Shown here: in pieces, positions 17,201-25,388 of the stretch
Layout of the letters: every line of letters begins with the position of its first letter
Numbering within the stretch: position 1 is the first letter of the stretch
From: Egerieenecus sp048201975
GTDB taxonomy: Bacteria > Bacillota > Clostridia > Christensenellales > Aristaeellaceae
Direction of reading: 5' to 3'
NCBI GenBank assembly: GCA_048201975.1
Contig: DBFBGQ010000028.1
Location: 1 to 54,204 of the forward strand
DNA length: 54,204 nt
The notes under the pieces: model-generated
The model's input: only the letters and a program-made list of their open reading frames with translations
Told to the model about the DNA's origin: nothing
Database searches by the model: none
Translations under genes and position numbers: made by a program

Positions 17201-18106
17201 ATGGACTGGGCGGAAACCAAGGCTTTTTTGTCCCCGTGCCTGCCGGAGGAGATGCGGGCGGAACTGGAGCTGCTTTATCCTGGGGAGCTGCGGGAAATCC
17301 GCATTCGCGCAGAGCAGCCTGCGACGTTGGTTACGGCATCGCGAACGGCTGCGCTGCAATGGCGTCCCGATAAGGATCAGGTGGAGCGGTTGGCGGAAGC
17401 GTTGGCGGATCATGGCCTGTACGCCCGCGGAGAAGAAACGCGGCAAGGGTTTGTTACCCTGCGCGGCGGGCACCGCCTGGGACTGTGCGGCCGGGTGCTG
17501 ATGGGAGACAAGCGCGTGCGGGCGCTGCGGGACATCGCGTTTCTCTGCTTGCGAATTGCAGGGCAATGGCCGGGCGCGGCGGATGCGCTGATGCCCTGGG
17601 TGCTCCGCCAGGGGCGGGTGCGCTCCGTGCTGGTCATCGGCTTGCCGGGAACGGGAAAGACTACGCTGCTGCGCGATTTGGCCCGCCAGCTGGGTAGCGG
17701 CCGCCAGGCGCTGCAGGTGGGGCTGGTGGATGAGCGTGGGGAGCTGGCTGCCTGCGTGGACGGCGTGCCGCAGCTGGACGTGGGCGAGCGCACGGATGTA
17801 TTGGATGGTTGCCCGAAAACAGAGGCAGTGGCGTGGTTCCTGCGGGCGATGTCGCCCCAGGTGCTGGTTACAGACGAGCTGGCGGACGCGGCGGATGCGG
17901 CGGCAGTGCTGGAGGCTGTGTACTCCGGAGTGCCCGTGCTGGCCAGCGCCCATGGGGCGGGGTTGCATGAACTGGCGCAGCGCCCGGTGCTGGCAGCCAT
18001 GATGTCCCGGCGCGTTCTTGATCTATACGCGGTGCTGGATAGCGAAGGTACTGGAAAGGTCAGCGCGCTCTATGACCGTTCCGGCAGCGCGCTGGAGCTG
18101 GGCTGA
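17201..18106 (+). CDS. spoIIIAA: stage III sporulation protein AA (ATPase)
   Basis: This 301-residue protein is a secretion-type ATPase with Walker A GLPGTGKTT near residue 147 and a Walker B-like segment VLVTDELAD near 225. In sporulating bacteria SpoIIIAA powers the mother-cell-to-forespore channel built from the other SpoIIIA proteins and SpoIIQ. It begins the complete set AA-AH, all tightly packed. Its last base overlaps the start of spoIIIAB. Confidence 0.95.
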   Translation: MDWAETKAFLSPCLPEEMRAELELLYPGELREIRIRAEQPATLVTASRTAALQWRPDKDQVERLAEALADHGLYARGEETRQGFVTLRGGHRLGLCGRVLMGDKRVRALRDIAFLCLRIAGQWPGAADALMPWVLRQGRVRSVLVIGLPGTGKTTLLRDLARQLGSGRQALQVGLVDERGELAACVDGVPQLDVGERTDVLDGCPKTEAVAWFLRAMSPQVLVTDELADAADAAAVLEAVYSGVPVLASAHGAGLHELAQRPVLAAMMSRRVLDLYAVLDSEGTGKVSALYDRSGSALELG

Positions 18107-18615
18107 TGCTCCGGGCGTGGCTGGCCCTGGGGGCGGGCATCGGATGCGGCGTGATAGGCATGCGGCGGGCCTCGGCGCTGCGCAGACGGGCGCGTGAATT
18201 GCGTCGATGGCTGGAGGCTCTCCAGCGTCTGTCGCTCCTGTTGGACGAAAGCGCCTCCACCTTACCCCGGGCGTTCGAGCAGGCGGGAGAGAGCGGAGGA
18301 ACGGCGCAGGCATGCCTGACAGCGACGGCGGAGCGGCTGAAGCAGGCGCCCGGCTTGACGCCTTCCCAGGCCTTTATGCAGGCGGGCTTGAAGTACCTGG
18401 ACTGGGCAACGGGAGAGGAAAGAGCGCAGCTGACGGCCATGCTGGCGGGGGTTGGCCGCGGGTCCCTGGCCATGCGCCGCCAGGCGGTGGAACACACCGC
18501 CGAATGGCTGTCCCTGCACCTGGGCTGGGCGGAAGAAAAGCACAGGAAAGATGGCAAACTTGCGCTGACGCTTGGCTGGGCTGCGGGCGCATGCTTGACC
18601 CTGCTGCTCATATAA
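18106..18615 (+). CDS. spoIIIAB: stage III sporulation protein AB
   Basis: This 169-residue protein resembles the GspF-like SpoIIIAB, with a hydrophobic N-terminus (LALGAGIGCGVIGM), a helical cytoplasmic part and a C-terminal membrane segment. It is a membrane component of the SpoIIIA-SpoIIQ channel. The ATG overlaps the spoIIIAA stop (TGATG). Confidence 0.92.
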   Translation: MLRAWLALGAGIGCGVIGMRRASALRRRARELRRWLEALQRLSLLLDESASTLPRAFEQAGESGGTAQACLTATAERLKQAPGLTPSQAFMQAGLKYLDWATGEERAQLTAMLAGVGRGSLAMRRQAVEHTAEWLSLHLGWAEEKHRKDGKLALTLGWAAGACLTLLLI

Positions 18616-18639
18616 CGTGATGGAAAGGAGCGGGCCGGG

Positions 18640-18837
18640 ATGCAAATCGACCTGCTGTTCAAAATTGCCGGCGTGGGGATTCTGGTGACCGTCATCGCAA
18701 CGGTGCTGACCCGTACCGGCCGTGAGGAGATGGCTATGCTGACCACGGTGGCCGGCTTGGTGATCGTGCTGCTGATGGTGGTGGACATGATCGCGGGGAT
18801 GCTCACGCAAGTGAAAAGCATTTTCCAGTTATATTGA
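18640..18837 (+). CDS. spoIIIAC: stage III sporulation protein AC
   Basis: This 65-residue protein has two transmembrane segments (ILVTVIATVLTRTGREE and LVIVLLMVVDMI), the size and pattern of SpoIIIAC. The ATG at 18640 follows GAAAGGAG. Confidence 0.95.
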   Translation: MQIDLLFKIAGVGILVTVIATVLTRTGREEMAMLTTVAGLVIVLLMVVDMIAGMLTQVKSIFQLY

Positions 18838-18851
18838 CGCGGAGGTAGCCT

Positions 18852-19238
18852 ATGGACATGATGCGCGTGGCTGGGTTTGCTGTGACGGCCGCATTTGCCG
18901 CCGCAGCCATGCGGCGCATGCGCCCAGAGGCGGGAATGGGACTGGCGCTTGCGGCGGGTATGATGCTCCTTTTGGCAGCGCTGAGCCAGGTGCAGTCCAT
19001 TTCCGGGGCGCTGCAACAGCTTTGCGAGCGGGCTCAATTGCAGCCCACCTATGTCCGCACGTTGCTTAAGACCGTGGGCATCTGCTTTCTTACGGATTTT
19101 ACCGCGGACGTTTGCAGGGATGTGGAAGAAACAGGGCTTGCCCAGCGGGTGGAAACCGTGGGGAGGCTGATGATTCTGGCGGTTGCGGCGCCGGTGCTGG
19201 CGTCGCTGCTGGGGAATCTGCTGGAGCTGGCCTCATGA
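18852..19238 (+). CDS. spoIIIAD: stage III sporulation protein AD
   Basis: This 128-residue protein has four hydrophobic segments and the family-like segment TVGICFLTDFTADVCRD near residue 80. It belongs to the SpoIIIAC/AD family of channel membrane proteins. Its stop overlaps the spoIIIAE start (ATGA). Confidence 0.93.
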   Translation: MDMMRVAGFAVTAAFAAAAMRRMRPEAGMGLALAAGMMLLLAALSQVQSISGALQQLCERAQLQPTYVRTLLKTVGICFLTDFTADVCRDVEETGLAQRVETVGRLMILAVAAPVLASLLGNLLELAS

Positions 19239-20374
19239 AGCGCGCGGCGGCGCTTATGGCGCTTTTGCTATGGCTTCTTCCGCTGCAGGCGCGGGGGGAG
19301 GCGTTGGCCGACGGCATTTCCGAGGCCTTGGACAAGCTGGAGCTGGAGGAACTGGGGGAGGAGCTTGCGGCGCTTGGAGAACCGTTTTCAGCCGGAAGCC
19401 TTCGGGAAACGCTGGTCAAGATCGCCCGAGGAGAATGGACGGTCTCCTTGGACGCGCTTTTACAGCTGCTTTCCCAGCGCTTTCTTTCCGCGCTTTCTGG
19501 AAGCCTGTGGCGGATTAGCCGGTTATTGGTGCCAACGCTGGCCCTGGGGGTGTGCAATACCCTGGGGAAGGAGAACTGGTCCGGGCAGGTGGCCGCGTAT
19601 CTGTGCTTTCTGCTGGTGGCGGTGTTCATGGTGCAGGATGTAACCGAGCACGCGCGCCTGGCAGCCGCGGCGGTGGAAAAAATGAGCGGAAGCATGCAGC
19701 GGCTGTTTCCATTGCTGCTGACGCTTCTGGCCGCTGTGGGCGGAGGAACGGGCGCGGCGCTGTTTCAGCCGGCGGTGGTTGCGGCGGCAGGCTCCATGAC
19801 CGCGCTGATCAGCAAGGTTACGCTGCCGCTGGCCACGGGATCGGCGCTGGTTACGGTGGTGGACCATCTGGGCGAGGAGGGGCGCTTTACCCGCCTGACC
19901 GCGCTGCTGTACACGGCGGCCACCTGGACGCTGGGTATTTGCTTCACGGTGTTCATCGGCGTAATCCTCACCCAGGGGATGCATGCCGCGGCGGTGGACG
20001 GCGTAACCATACGCACGGCCAAGTATGCGCTGGATAACTTTGTGCCGGTGGTGGGCGGACTGTTTGCGGACACGGTGGATACCCTGGTGGGCGGCAGCTT
20101 GCTGATACAGAATGCCTTGGGCACCACGGGCCTGCTGATGATCTTGGGGCTGTGCCTGACGCCGCTGACGCAAACGCTGGGCGCGGTGACGCTGTACAAG
20201 GCTACCGCGGCGCTGCTTCAGCCCGTGGCGGAAGGGCGTGTGCTCCGCTGCATGGACGCCTTCTCCAAGGTGCTGATGCTTCTGTTTATCATCCAGCTCT
20301 GCGCAGCGGCAATGTTTATCCTGCTGATTGCGCAGATCCTGGCAACGACCAACCTGACGGTGATGCTCAGGTGA
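19235..20374 (+). CDS. spoIIIAE: stage III sporulation protein AE
   Basis: This 379-residue multi-pass membrane protein has an N-terminal signal or membrane segment followed by about eight hydrophobic segments, including FVPVVGGLFADTVDTLVGGS, a well-conserved SpoIIIAE stretch. I chose the ATG at 19235 (MKRAAALM). An earlier in-frame ATG at 19112 lies inside spoIIIAD and would lack a Shine-Dalgarno. Confidence 0.95.
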   Translation: MKRAAALMALLLWLLPLQARGEALADGISEALDKLELEELGEELAALGEPFSAGSLRETLVKIARGEWTVSLDALLQLLSQRFLSALSGSLWRISRLLVPTLALGVCNTLGKENWSGQVAAYLCFLLVAVFMVQDVTEHARLAAAAVEKMSGSMQRLFPLLLTLLAAVGGGTGAALFQPAVVAAAGSMTALISKVTLPLATGSALVTVVDHLGEEGRFTRLTALLYTAATWTLGICFTVFIGVILTQGMHAAAVDGVTIRTAKYALDNFVPVVGGLFADTVDTLVGGSLLIQNALGTTGLLMILGLCLTPLTQTLGAVTLYKATAALLQPVAEGRVLRCMDAFSKVLMLLFIIQLCAAAMFILLIAQILATTNLTVMLR

Positions 20375-20390
20375 AAAAGGGGGGGAGCGC

Positions 20391-20834
20391 ATGGCATGGC
20401 ATACATTGCTGCGCAGTTTTACTGCATTGGCCCTGTGCTGGGCTGTGGCAGAAAAGCTCCTGCAGGAGGGACGGCTGCGCCAGGCGGCCCGAATGGTGTT
20501 TGGGCTGCTCTCCCTGCTGATTTGGCTGACGGGGTTGCAGCGCCTGGCCGCCGGCATGCTACCTGCGGCGGAGGAGGTTCCCGAAACGCTGCTGCAAACG
20601 TGCGATGTTCCGGCTGCCCAGGATGTATGGGCGGTGTATGCGCAGCATATGGATTGGCAGGCGGAACAGGCGCTGCGCGCCGCAGGATGCGAGGGTGAAG
20701 TAGAGGTGACCTTGGAGCCGGGCGAGGGGATCACGTCGGCGAAAATCTCCCTGCATGCCGGAGACAGCCGCTTGGCCATGGAGGCAGTGGCGGAGGCATT
20801 GTCGCTTCCGTTGGAAGCAATGCAACAGGAGTGA
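20391..20834 (+). CDS. spoIIIAF: stage III sporulation protein AF
   Basis: This 147-residue protein has two N-terminal membrane segments and a soluble C-terminal ring-building domain, the usual SpoIIIAF organisation. GGGGGGAG lies before the ATG at 20391. Confidence 0.88.
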   Translation: MAWHTLLRSFTALALCWAVAEKLLQEGRLRQAARMVFGLLSLLIWLTGLQRLAAGMLPAAEEVPETLLQTCDVPAAQDVWAVYAQHMDWQAEQALRAAGCEGEVEVTLEPGEGITSAKISLHAGDSRLAMEAVAEALSLPLEAMQQE

Positions 20835-20839
20835 GCGTC

Positions 20840-21226
20840 ATGGGGAAGCTGCTGGAGCTATGGGGACGCCTCCGCCAGGACGGCGGCCTGCTGGTGATGA
20901 TCGCGCTGGCGGTGGGGCTCTGCCTGCTCCTGCCCCAGGGAAACAGCGAACAGACCGGCGCATCCACGCAGGAGGAAGCGCGGCTTGCGGCGGTGCTCTC
21001 CGCCATGGAGGGAGCCGGCAAGGTGGAGGTGGTCATTCGTTGGGACGAAACCAGCGCCACCATGACGCAGGCCGGAAGCCGGACGCCCTTGGGGGCGGTG
21101 GTGGTGGCGCAGGGGGCGGAGGATATCGGCGTGCGCATCAAACTGCTGCGCGCGGTAACCACACTCCTGAATTTGCAGCCGGACGCGGTAGAAGTATTTC
21201 CCATGGAACAGGAGCGTGAACAATGA
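20840..21226 (+). CDS. spoIIIAG: stage III sporulation protein AG
   Basis: This 128-residue protein has one N-terminal membrane segment (LLVMIALAVGLCLLLPQG) and a ring-building domain with KVEVVIRWDE and the ending GVRIKLLRAVTTLL. It is shorter than B. subtilis SpoIIIAG (about 229 residues). The ATG at 20840 is preferred over GTG 20831 because CAGGAG is then eight bases upstream. SpoIIIAG forms the large ring facing the forespore. Confidence 0.9.
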   Translation: MGKLLELWGRLRQDGGLLVMIALAVGLCLLLPQGNSEQTGASTQEEARLAAVLSAMEGAGKVEVVIRWDETSATMTQAGSRTPLGAVVVAQGAEDIGVRIKLLRAVTTLLNLQPDAVEVFPMEQEREQ

Positions 21227-21732
21227 AGGCATGGTGGAACAAGCATAAGCGATGGTTGATCCTGGGCGCCGCAACGGCGGCGGTATGCGCGGGCGCATTG
21301 CTGGGATGGCCCATGGCGGTGGAGCGTCAGACGAGCGTCACCCTGCCCGTTTTATCGGCTGCGGAGGAAGCCGAGGACGCCTTTGAGGCATTCCGCCAGC
21401 AGCGGGAGGAGGAGCGGAAGGCGGACCGGGCCTCCTTGGAAAAGCTGCTGGAGCGGCAGGACCTGGACCAGCAAACCCTGGAGGATGCGGCGGCGGCCCT
21501 GCAGCGCCTGGTGGCCTGGAACGAAGAGGAGCTGGCACTGGAGGGGGCGCTGACCAAAAGCCGCATTTCCCCGTGCCTTGCGGTGCGCAGCGAAGGCATG
21601 GTCACGGTGGTGACGCAGAAGGCATCCCTGTCCGAAGGGGAAAGCGCGCTGCTGCTGACGCTGTGCGAAGCCCATACCGGCGTATCCCCGGAAGGGGTAA
21701 AGGTCATTTGCACCGGCGCGGAAACAAAATAA
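21223..21732 (+). CDS. spoIIIAH: stage III sporulation protein AH
   Basis: This 169-residue protein has one N-terminal membrane segment, an Asp/Glu/Lys-rich coiled-coil-like region (about residues 45-105), and a C-terminal ring-building domain (RSEGMVTVVTQ ... VSPEGVKVICTG). It is the SpoIIQ-interacting end of the channel. The ATG overlaps the spoIIIAG stop. This completes the eight-gene operon. Confidence 0.92.
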   Translation: MKAWWNKHKRWLILGAATAAVCAGALLGWPMAVERQTSVTLPVLSAAEEAEDAFEAFRQQREEERKADRASLEKLLERQDLDQQTLEDAAAALQRLVAWNEEELALEGALTKSRISPCLAVRSEGMVTVVTQKASLSEGESALLLTLCEAHTGVSPEGVKVICTGAETK

Positions 21733-21843
21733 GGAAAAAGCAGGTTTCAAAATGAACAGGATGGGGTATATTGGGAGTACCGGATACCGACGCCTTCCTT
21801 TTTGAGGGAGAATGTGGTATGATACCGGCGAGGTGAGCAAAAG

Positions 21844-22263
21844 ATGGAACGTGAGGGCGAAGTAATCGCAGTGCAGGGTGAAAACCTGGTTGTGCAGTTC
21901 TGCCGGCCGACAGATTGCGAAAAATGTCATGCGTGCATGGGCGGAGCGGCGCAGCGTCAGCTTATGGTCAAGGGTCACGCGCAGATCGGGGACCGCGCGG
22001 TGGTGGAGATGCCCACGCAGAAGATTGTAAAAGCGTCGGCGCTGGCATATTTGTTCCCGTTGATTGGCCTAATGGCCGGGCTGTTCCTGGGGTCGTGGCT
22101 TTTCCCCTCGGCGCAGGAAGCTGCGGCGATTGCCGGCGGCCTGCTGGGGATGGCGATTCCCTTGGGAATCGTGGCCTGTACGGAAAGAAAACGCCGCGCC
22201 GATCAAAGCTGGCAGCCACGCCTGGTGCGCATTGTGCCCGCGTCCACGCCCAAGGAAGAGTAA
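21844..22263 (+). CDS. RseC/MucC-family protein
   Basis: This 139-residue membrane protein has an N-terminal soluble part with a cysteine motif (CxxCxxC in CEKCHAC, near residues 25-31) and two transmembrane segments (residues about 60-75 and 85-105). Members include RseC and SoxR-reducing-complex proteins. In Firmicutes the family often accompanies Rnf or redox genes, and here thioredoxin follows after 38 bases. That suggests a redox role, which is inference. GAGGTGAG precedes the ATG. Confidence 0.8.
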   Translation: MEREGEVIAVQGENLVVQFCRPTDCEKCHACMGGAAQRQLMVKGHAQIGDRAVVEMPTQKIVKASALAYLFPLIGLMAGLFLGSWLFPSAQEAAAIAGGLLGMAIPLGIVACTERKRRADQSWQPRLVRIVPASTPKEE

Positions 22264-22301
22264 AACAATCAATCATTGAGAACAACAGGGAGGAATTGCT
22301 G

Positions 22302-22625
22302 ATGAGCACGGCTATGGAAATCAAAAGCGAAACGTTCGCAAGCAAGGTATTGCAGGCAAATAAGCCCGTACTGGTGGACTTCTGGGCAACCTGGTGCGGC
22401 CCTTGCCGGATGATGAGCCCGGTGGTGGAGGCGCTGAGCCAGGAGTACGCGGGGCGCGTAGAGGTGTATAAGGTCAATGTGGACGACTGTGGCGATCTGG
22501 CTGCGCAGTATCGCATTATGAGCATTCCCACGCTCATGCTGTTCAAGGATGGCAAAGCGGTGGACAAGGTGATTGGCGCGCAGCCGGTGGATGTGCTCAA
22601 GAACATGCTGGATCGTGCGCTATGA
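22302..22625 (+). CDS. trxA: thioredoxin
   Basis: This 107-residue protein has the canonical active site WCGPC (Cys32 and Cys35) and the cis-proline segment IMSIPTLMLF. It is a general cytoplasmic protein-disulfide reductase. GGGAGGAA precedes the ATG. A strong terminator follows. Confidence 0.96.
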   Translation: MSTAMEIKSETFASKVLQANKPVLVDFWATWCGPCRMMSPVVEALSQEYAGRVEVYKVNVDDCGDLAAQYRIMSIPTLMLFKDGKAVDKVIGAQPVDVLKNMLDRAL

Positions 22626-22636
22626 CGGATACAAAT

Positions 22637-22680
22637 GCGGCGGAAGGGCGAGCTGATCGTTTTTTCCGCCGCGTTTTTTC
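22637..22680 (+). terminator. intrinsic terminator after trxA
   Basis: GCGGCGGAA (22637-22645) pairs with TTCCGCCGC (22664-22672), followed by GTTTTTTC. Confidence 0.85.
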
Positions 22681-22769
22681 TTTTATGCAAACATAAAAAA
22701 AGAAACGCTGCATGCAAGACATACCAAAAAGATTGCAAACATTGAGCTAAAATTTTCCAGGAAAGGCAC

Positions 22770-22798
22770 TGGTCAATGCTGCCTTTTTGTGGTATAAT
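22770..22798 (+). promoter_or_regulatory. promoter of RNase J
   Basis: A perfect TATAAT (22793-22798) lies 17 bases after TGGTCA (22770-22775), which matches the -35 consensus at four positions. It implies a leader of about 320 bases before the GTG at 23126. Confidence 0.65.
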
Positions 22799-22804
22799 AC
22801 AATA

Positions 22805-23125
22805 AAAATACATGATCGCGGCTGTGCGGGGAGTCTCGTGCGGTTTGTTGCATGTTTGTCCGGACGCGCCTTGCAGCAGTAGATGACAATATGCCGCGTC
22901 AGGTGTGCGCGTTTGTCCGGCGATTGCCTTATTGTGTCGGACGGGACGCGGCTTCATGCCTGTCTCCTTTGCAGAGGGAAGGGAAGGCGTTTTTATGCCT
23001 GCCTGCGGATCCTGCAAAGGCAACTGGGCTGTGGGAAAGGACTGGCTTTTTGCGCCGGGAGGGCGTTGATCCCGACGCTTGTGCGATTTATGGTATTTTT
23101 TCCGAAATTGGAAAGGAGGTTTCTT
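22805..23125 (+). promoter_or_regulatory. long structured 5' leader of RNase J
   Basis: Several perfect helices can be drawn. GCCGCGTC (22893-22900) pairs with GACGCGGC (22945-22952) and encloses GTCCG (22915-22919) with CGGAC (22938-22942). CCTTTGCAG (22966-22974) pairs with CTGCAAAGG (23012-23020) and encloses AGGC (22985-22988) with GCCT (22997-23000). GCGT (23063-23066) pairs with ACGC (23075-23078). No known riboswitch is recognised, and the short open frames in the leader lack Shine-Dalgarno sequences. It may be a regulatory RNA. Confidence 0.55.
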
Positions 23126-24802
23126 GTGAGACAGAGTGTTGCCCCCGTTAGCAAGCTGCGAATCGTTTCTCTGGGCGGTGTGGATGAAATTGGCAAAAAC
23201 ATGACCGTCTTTGAGTATGAGGACGATATCGTAGTGGTGGACTGTGGGTCAATTTTTCCAAAGGAGGACATGCTGGGCATCGACCTGGTAATCCCGGACG
23301 TATCCTACTTGGTGGCGAAGAAAAAGAACGTGCGGGGGTATTTGTTTACCCATGGGCATGAGGACCATATTGGCGCAACGCCCTATATTCTGCGCCAGGT
23401 TCCTGCGCCGCTGTACGGAACCAAGCTGACCCTGGCGCTGGTGGATCTGAAGCTGAAGGAATACCGGGTCTCCGGTATTCCCATGCAGGTGGTGTCCCCC
23501 AGGGATGAGGTGCGTCTGGGACGCTATTTCACGGCGAAATTTATTCACGTAAGCCATTCCATTGCCGGCGCCTGCGCCATTGCGCTCACATGCCCCGCGG
23601 GCACGGTGGTTGTCTCCGGCGACTTCAAGGTGGACTATACCCCCATCGACGGCAACATAACGGATCTGGCGTCCTTTGCGGAGCTGGGGGAGCAGGGCGT
23701 GCTGGCGCTGCTTTGCGAATCCACCAACGTGGAGCGGGCGGGGCATACCATCAGCGAGAGGAAAATCGGCAAAACCTTCGATAACCAGTTTCAGGAGGCG
23801 AAGGGCCGTGTCATCGTGGCCATGTTCGCCAGCAACATCCACCGGATGCAAATGGTGGTGGACTGCGCCATGCGCTACGGCCGGCGGGTGTGCTTCGTGG
23901 GCCGGAGCATGGTCAATGTGAGCCGGGTGGCCATGCAGATCGGGGAATTGCACATCCCCGAAGAATGCATCGTGGATGTGGATAACCTGGACCAATACCC
24001 GGACAGCGAAATTCTGGTAATGACCACGGGCAGCCAGGGAGAACCCATGGCCGGCCTGACGCGCATGGCCTATTCTGAGCACCGCAAGCTGCAGATTCGC
24101 CAGAGCGACATGGTGATCATCTCCGCGACGCCCATCCCTGGCAACGAGAAATTCATCAGCCGGGTGATCAACCAGCTGTACCGCTGCGGCGCCACGGTGG
24201 TCTATGAAGCCATGGCGGAGGTGCACACCTCCGGCCATGCCCGCCAGGAGGAACTCAAGCTCATGCATGCGCTGGTGCGTCCCCAGTACTTCATTCCCGT
24301 GCACGGGGAGTATCGCATGCTTTGGCAGCATGCGGAGCTGGCGGAAAGCATGGGGATGAACCGCAAGAACATCGTCATCCCGGAAATTGGTCAGGTCATT
24401 GAGATGAACGCTACCAGCCTTTCTCTGGGCGAACAGGTGCCCACGGGCGGCGTGCTGGTGGACGGCCTGGGCATTGGGGATGTGGGAAACGTGGTGCTGC
24501 GGGACCGAAAGCACCTGTCCCAGGACGGCCTGATCATCGTGGTCATGGCCATCGACCGGGATCAGGGCACGCTGGTCAGCGGCCCGGACATCATCAGCCG
24601 CGGCTTCATCTATGTGCGTGAGAATGAAGACATCATTGAAAACACCCGCGAGGTGGTACGCTCCATTCTCCTCTCCGCCGGCAAGCTGGAGGGCGAAGAG
24701 TGGCCCGCATTGAAGAACCGGATCAAGGACGAGCTTCACCGCTTTATCTACGAGAAGATCAAGCGTAACCCCATGATTCTGCCGATCATTGTGGAAATTT
24801 GA
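23126..24802 (+). CDS. rnjA: ribonuclease J
   Basis: This 558-residue metallo-beta-lactamase/beta-CASP nuclease has the motif HGHEDH near residues 76-81, the SGDFKVDYTP segment, TTGSQGEP near 300, and SATPIPGNE. RNase J combines endonuclease and 5'-3' exonuclease activity in mRNA decay and rRNA maturation. The start is GTG at 23126, with AAGGAGG six to seven bases upstream; no downstream ATG precedes the conserved LRIVSLGGVDEIG. A YlbF-family gene follows; in B. subtilis YlbF proteins modulate RNase Y. Confidence 0.95.
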   Translation: MRQSVAPVSKLRIVSLGGVDEIGKNMTVFEYEDDIVVVDCGSIFPKEDMLGIDLVIPDVSYLVAKKKNVRGYLFTHGHEDHIGATPYILRQVPAPLYGTKLTLALVDLKLKEYRVSGIPMQVVSPRDEVRLGRYFTAKFIHVSHSIAGACAIALTCPAGTVVVSGDFKVDYTPIDGNITDLASFAELGEQGVLALLCESTNVERAGHTISERKIGKTFDNQFQEAKGRVIVAMFASNIHRMQMVVDCAMRYGRRVCFVGRSMVNVSRVAMQIGELHIPEECIVDVDNLDQYPDSEILVMTTGSQGEPMAGLTRMAYSEHRKLQIRQSDMVIISATPIPGNEKFISRVINQLYRCGATVVYEAMAEVHTSGHARQEELKLMHALVRPQYFIPVHGEYRMLWQHAELAESMGMNRKNIVIPEIGQVIEMNATSLSLGEQVPTGGVLVDGLGIGDVGNVVLRDRKHLSQDGLIIVVMAIDRDQGTLVSGPDIISRGFIYVRENEDIIENTREVVRSILLSAGKLEGEEWPALKNRIKDELHRFIYEKIKRNPMILPIIVEI

Positions 24803-24828
24803 CGCAATTTTGCAAACCGTCTTTTTAG

Positions 24829-24867
24829 GCGCGCCAACGGCTTAGAAAAAAGCGGCTGGCGCGCTTT
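24829..24867 (+). terminator. terminator after RNase J
   Basis: GCGCGCCA (24829-24836) pairs with TGGCGCGC (24857-24864), followed by TTT. A second hairpin with AAAAGCGGC and GCCGC lies at about 24898-24925. Confidence 0.6.
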
Positions 24868-24950
24868 GCATTGGCAGAAATTCCCCATAAACGCATGAAA
24901 AAGCGGCGCTGCCGCGTTAGCTTTTGCGATGGGACGCATAGTTTTTCTGC

Positions 24951-24979
24951 TTGTGTTCCTATCCGGAAATGGGTATACT
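24951..24979 (+). promoter_or_regulatory. candidate promoter of the ylbF-mltG-U32 operon
   Basis: TTGTGT (24951-24956) and TATACT (24974-24979) are 17 bases apart, 41 bases before the ATG at 25020. Confidence 0.5.
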
Positions 24980-25019
24980 GGTATCGCGATATCTTGCTTT
25001 CAGCGAAAGGATGAAACGG

Positions 25020-25367
25020 ATGCAGTACGATAAGGCCCACAGCCTGGCGGCGGAGATTCGGCAAAGCAGCGAGTGGCAGGAATACCATCGCCTGAAGGAA
25101 GAGGTTATGGGCGATGAAACGACCGCGGCGCTGATCCGGGAATATAAAAAGCTTCAAATGACCCTGCAGGTGGCGGCGCTTTCGGGCCGGCAGGGAGATG
25201 CGGAGGATATGCAGCGCTTTTCCGGCATTACCACGCTGCTGTTCAGCAAGCCGGAGGTTTCGGCTTACTTGCTCAGCGAAATGCGCATGCAGCAGGCGAT
25301 GGCGGACATATTCAAAATACTCACCGAGGCGGCGGACATCGATCTGGGCATACCGGGTGTGGAATAA
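25020..25367 (+). CDS. YlbF/YmcA-family protein
   Basis: This 115-residue all-helical protein matches the Com_YlbF family pattern (DKAHSLAAEIRQSSEWQEYH and the C-terminal helix with MRMQQAMADIFKIL). In B. subtilis YlbF, YmcA and YaaT form a complex that assists RNase Y-dependent mRNA processing and sporulation. Start choice: AAAGGA precedes the ATG at 25020 by eight bases; an ATG at 25011 is too close. It lies just after RNase J and 21 bases before mltG. A second family member is at 37873. Confidence 0.85.
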   Translation: MQYDKAHSLAAEIRQSSEWQEYHRLKEEVMGDETTAALIREYKKLQMTLQVAALSGRQGDAEDMQRFSGITTLLFSKPEVSAYLLSEMRMQQAMADIFKILTEAADIDLGIPGVE

Positions 25368-25388
25368 GCGGCGGGAGGCGGGACGGCG

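Noticed and set aside
22852..23151. Cys-rich 99-residue open frame in the RNase J leader
   Set aside because: It has no Shine-Dalgarno, an unconvincing composition, and overlaps the real GTG start in another frame.
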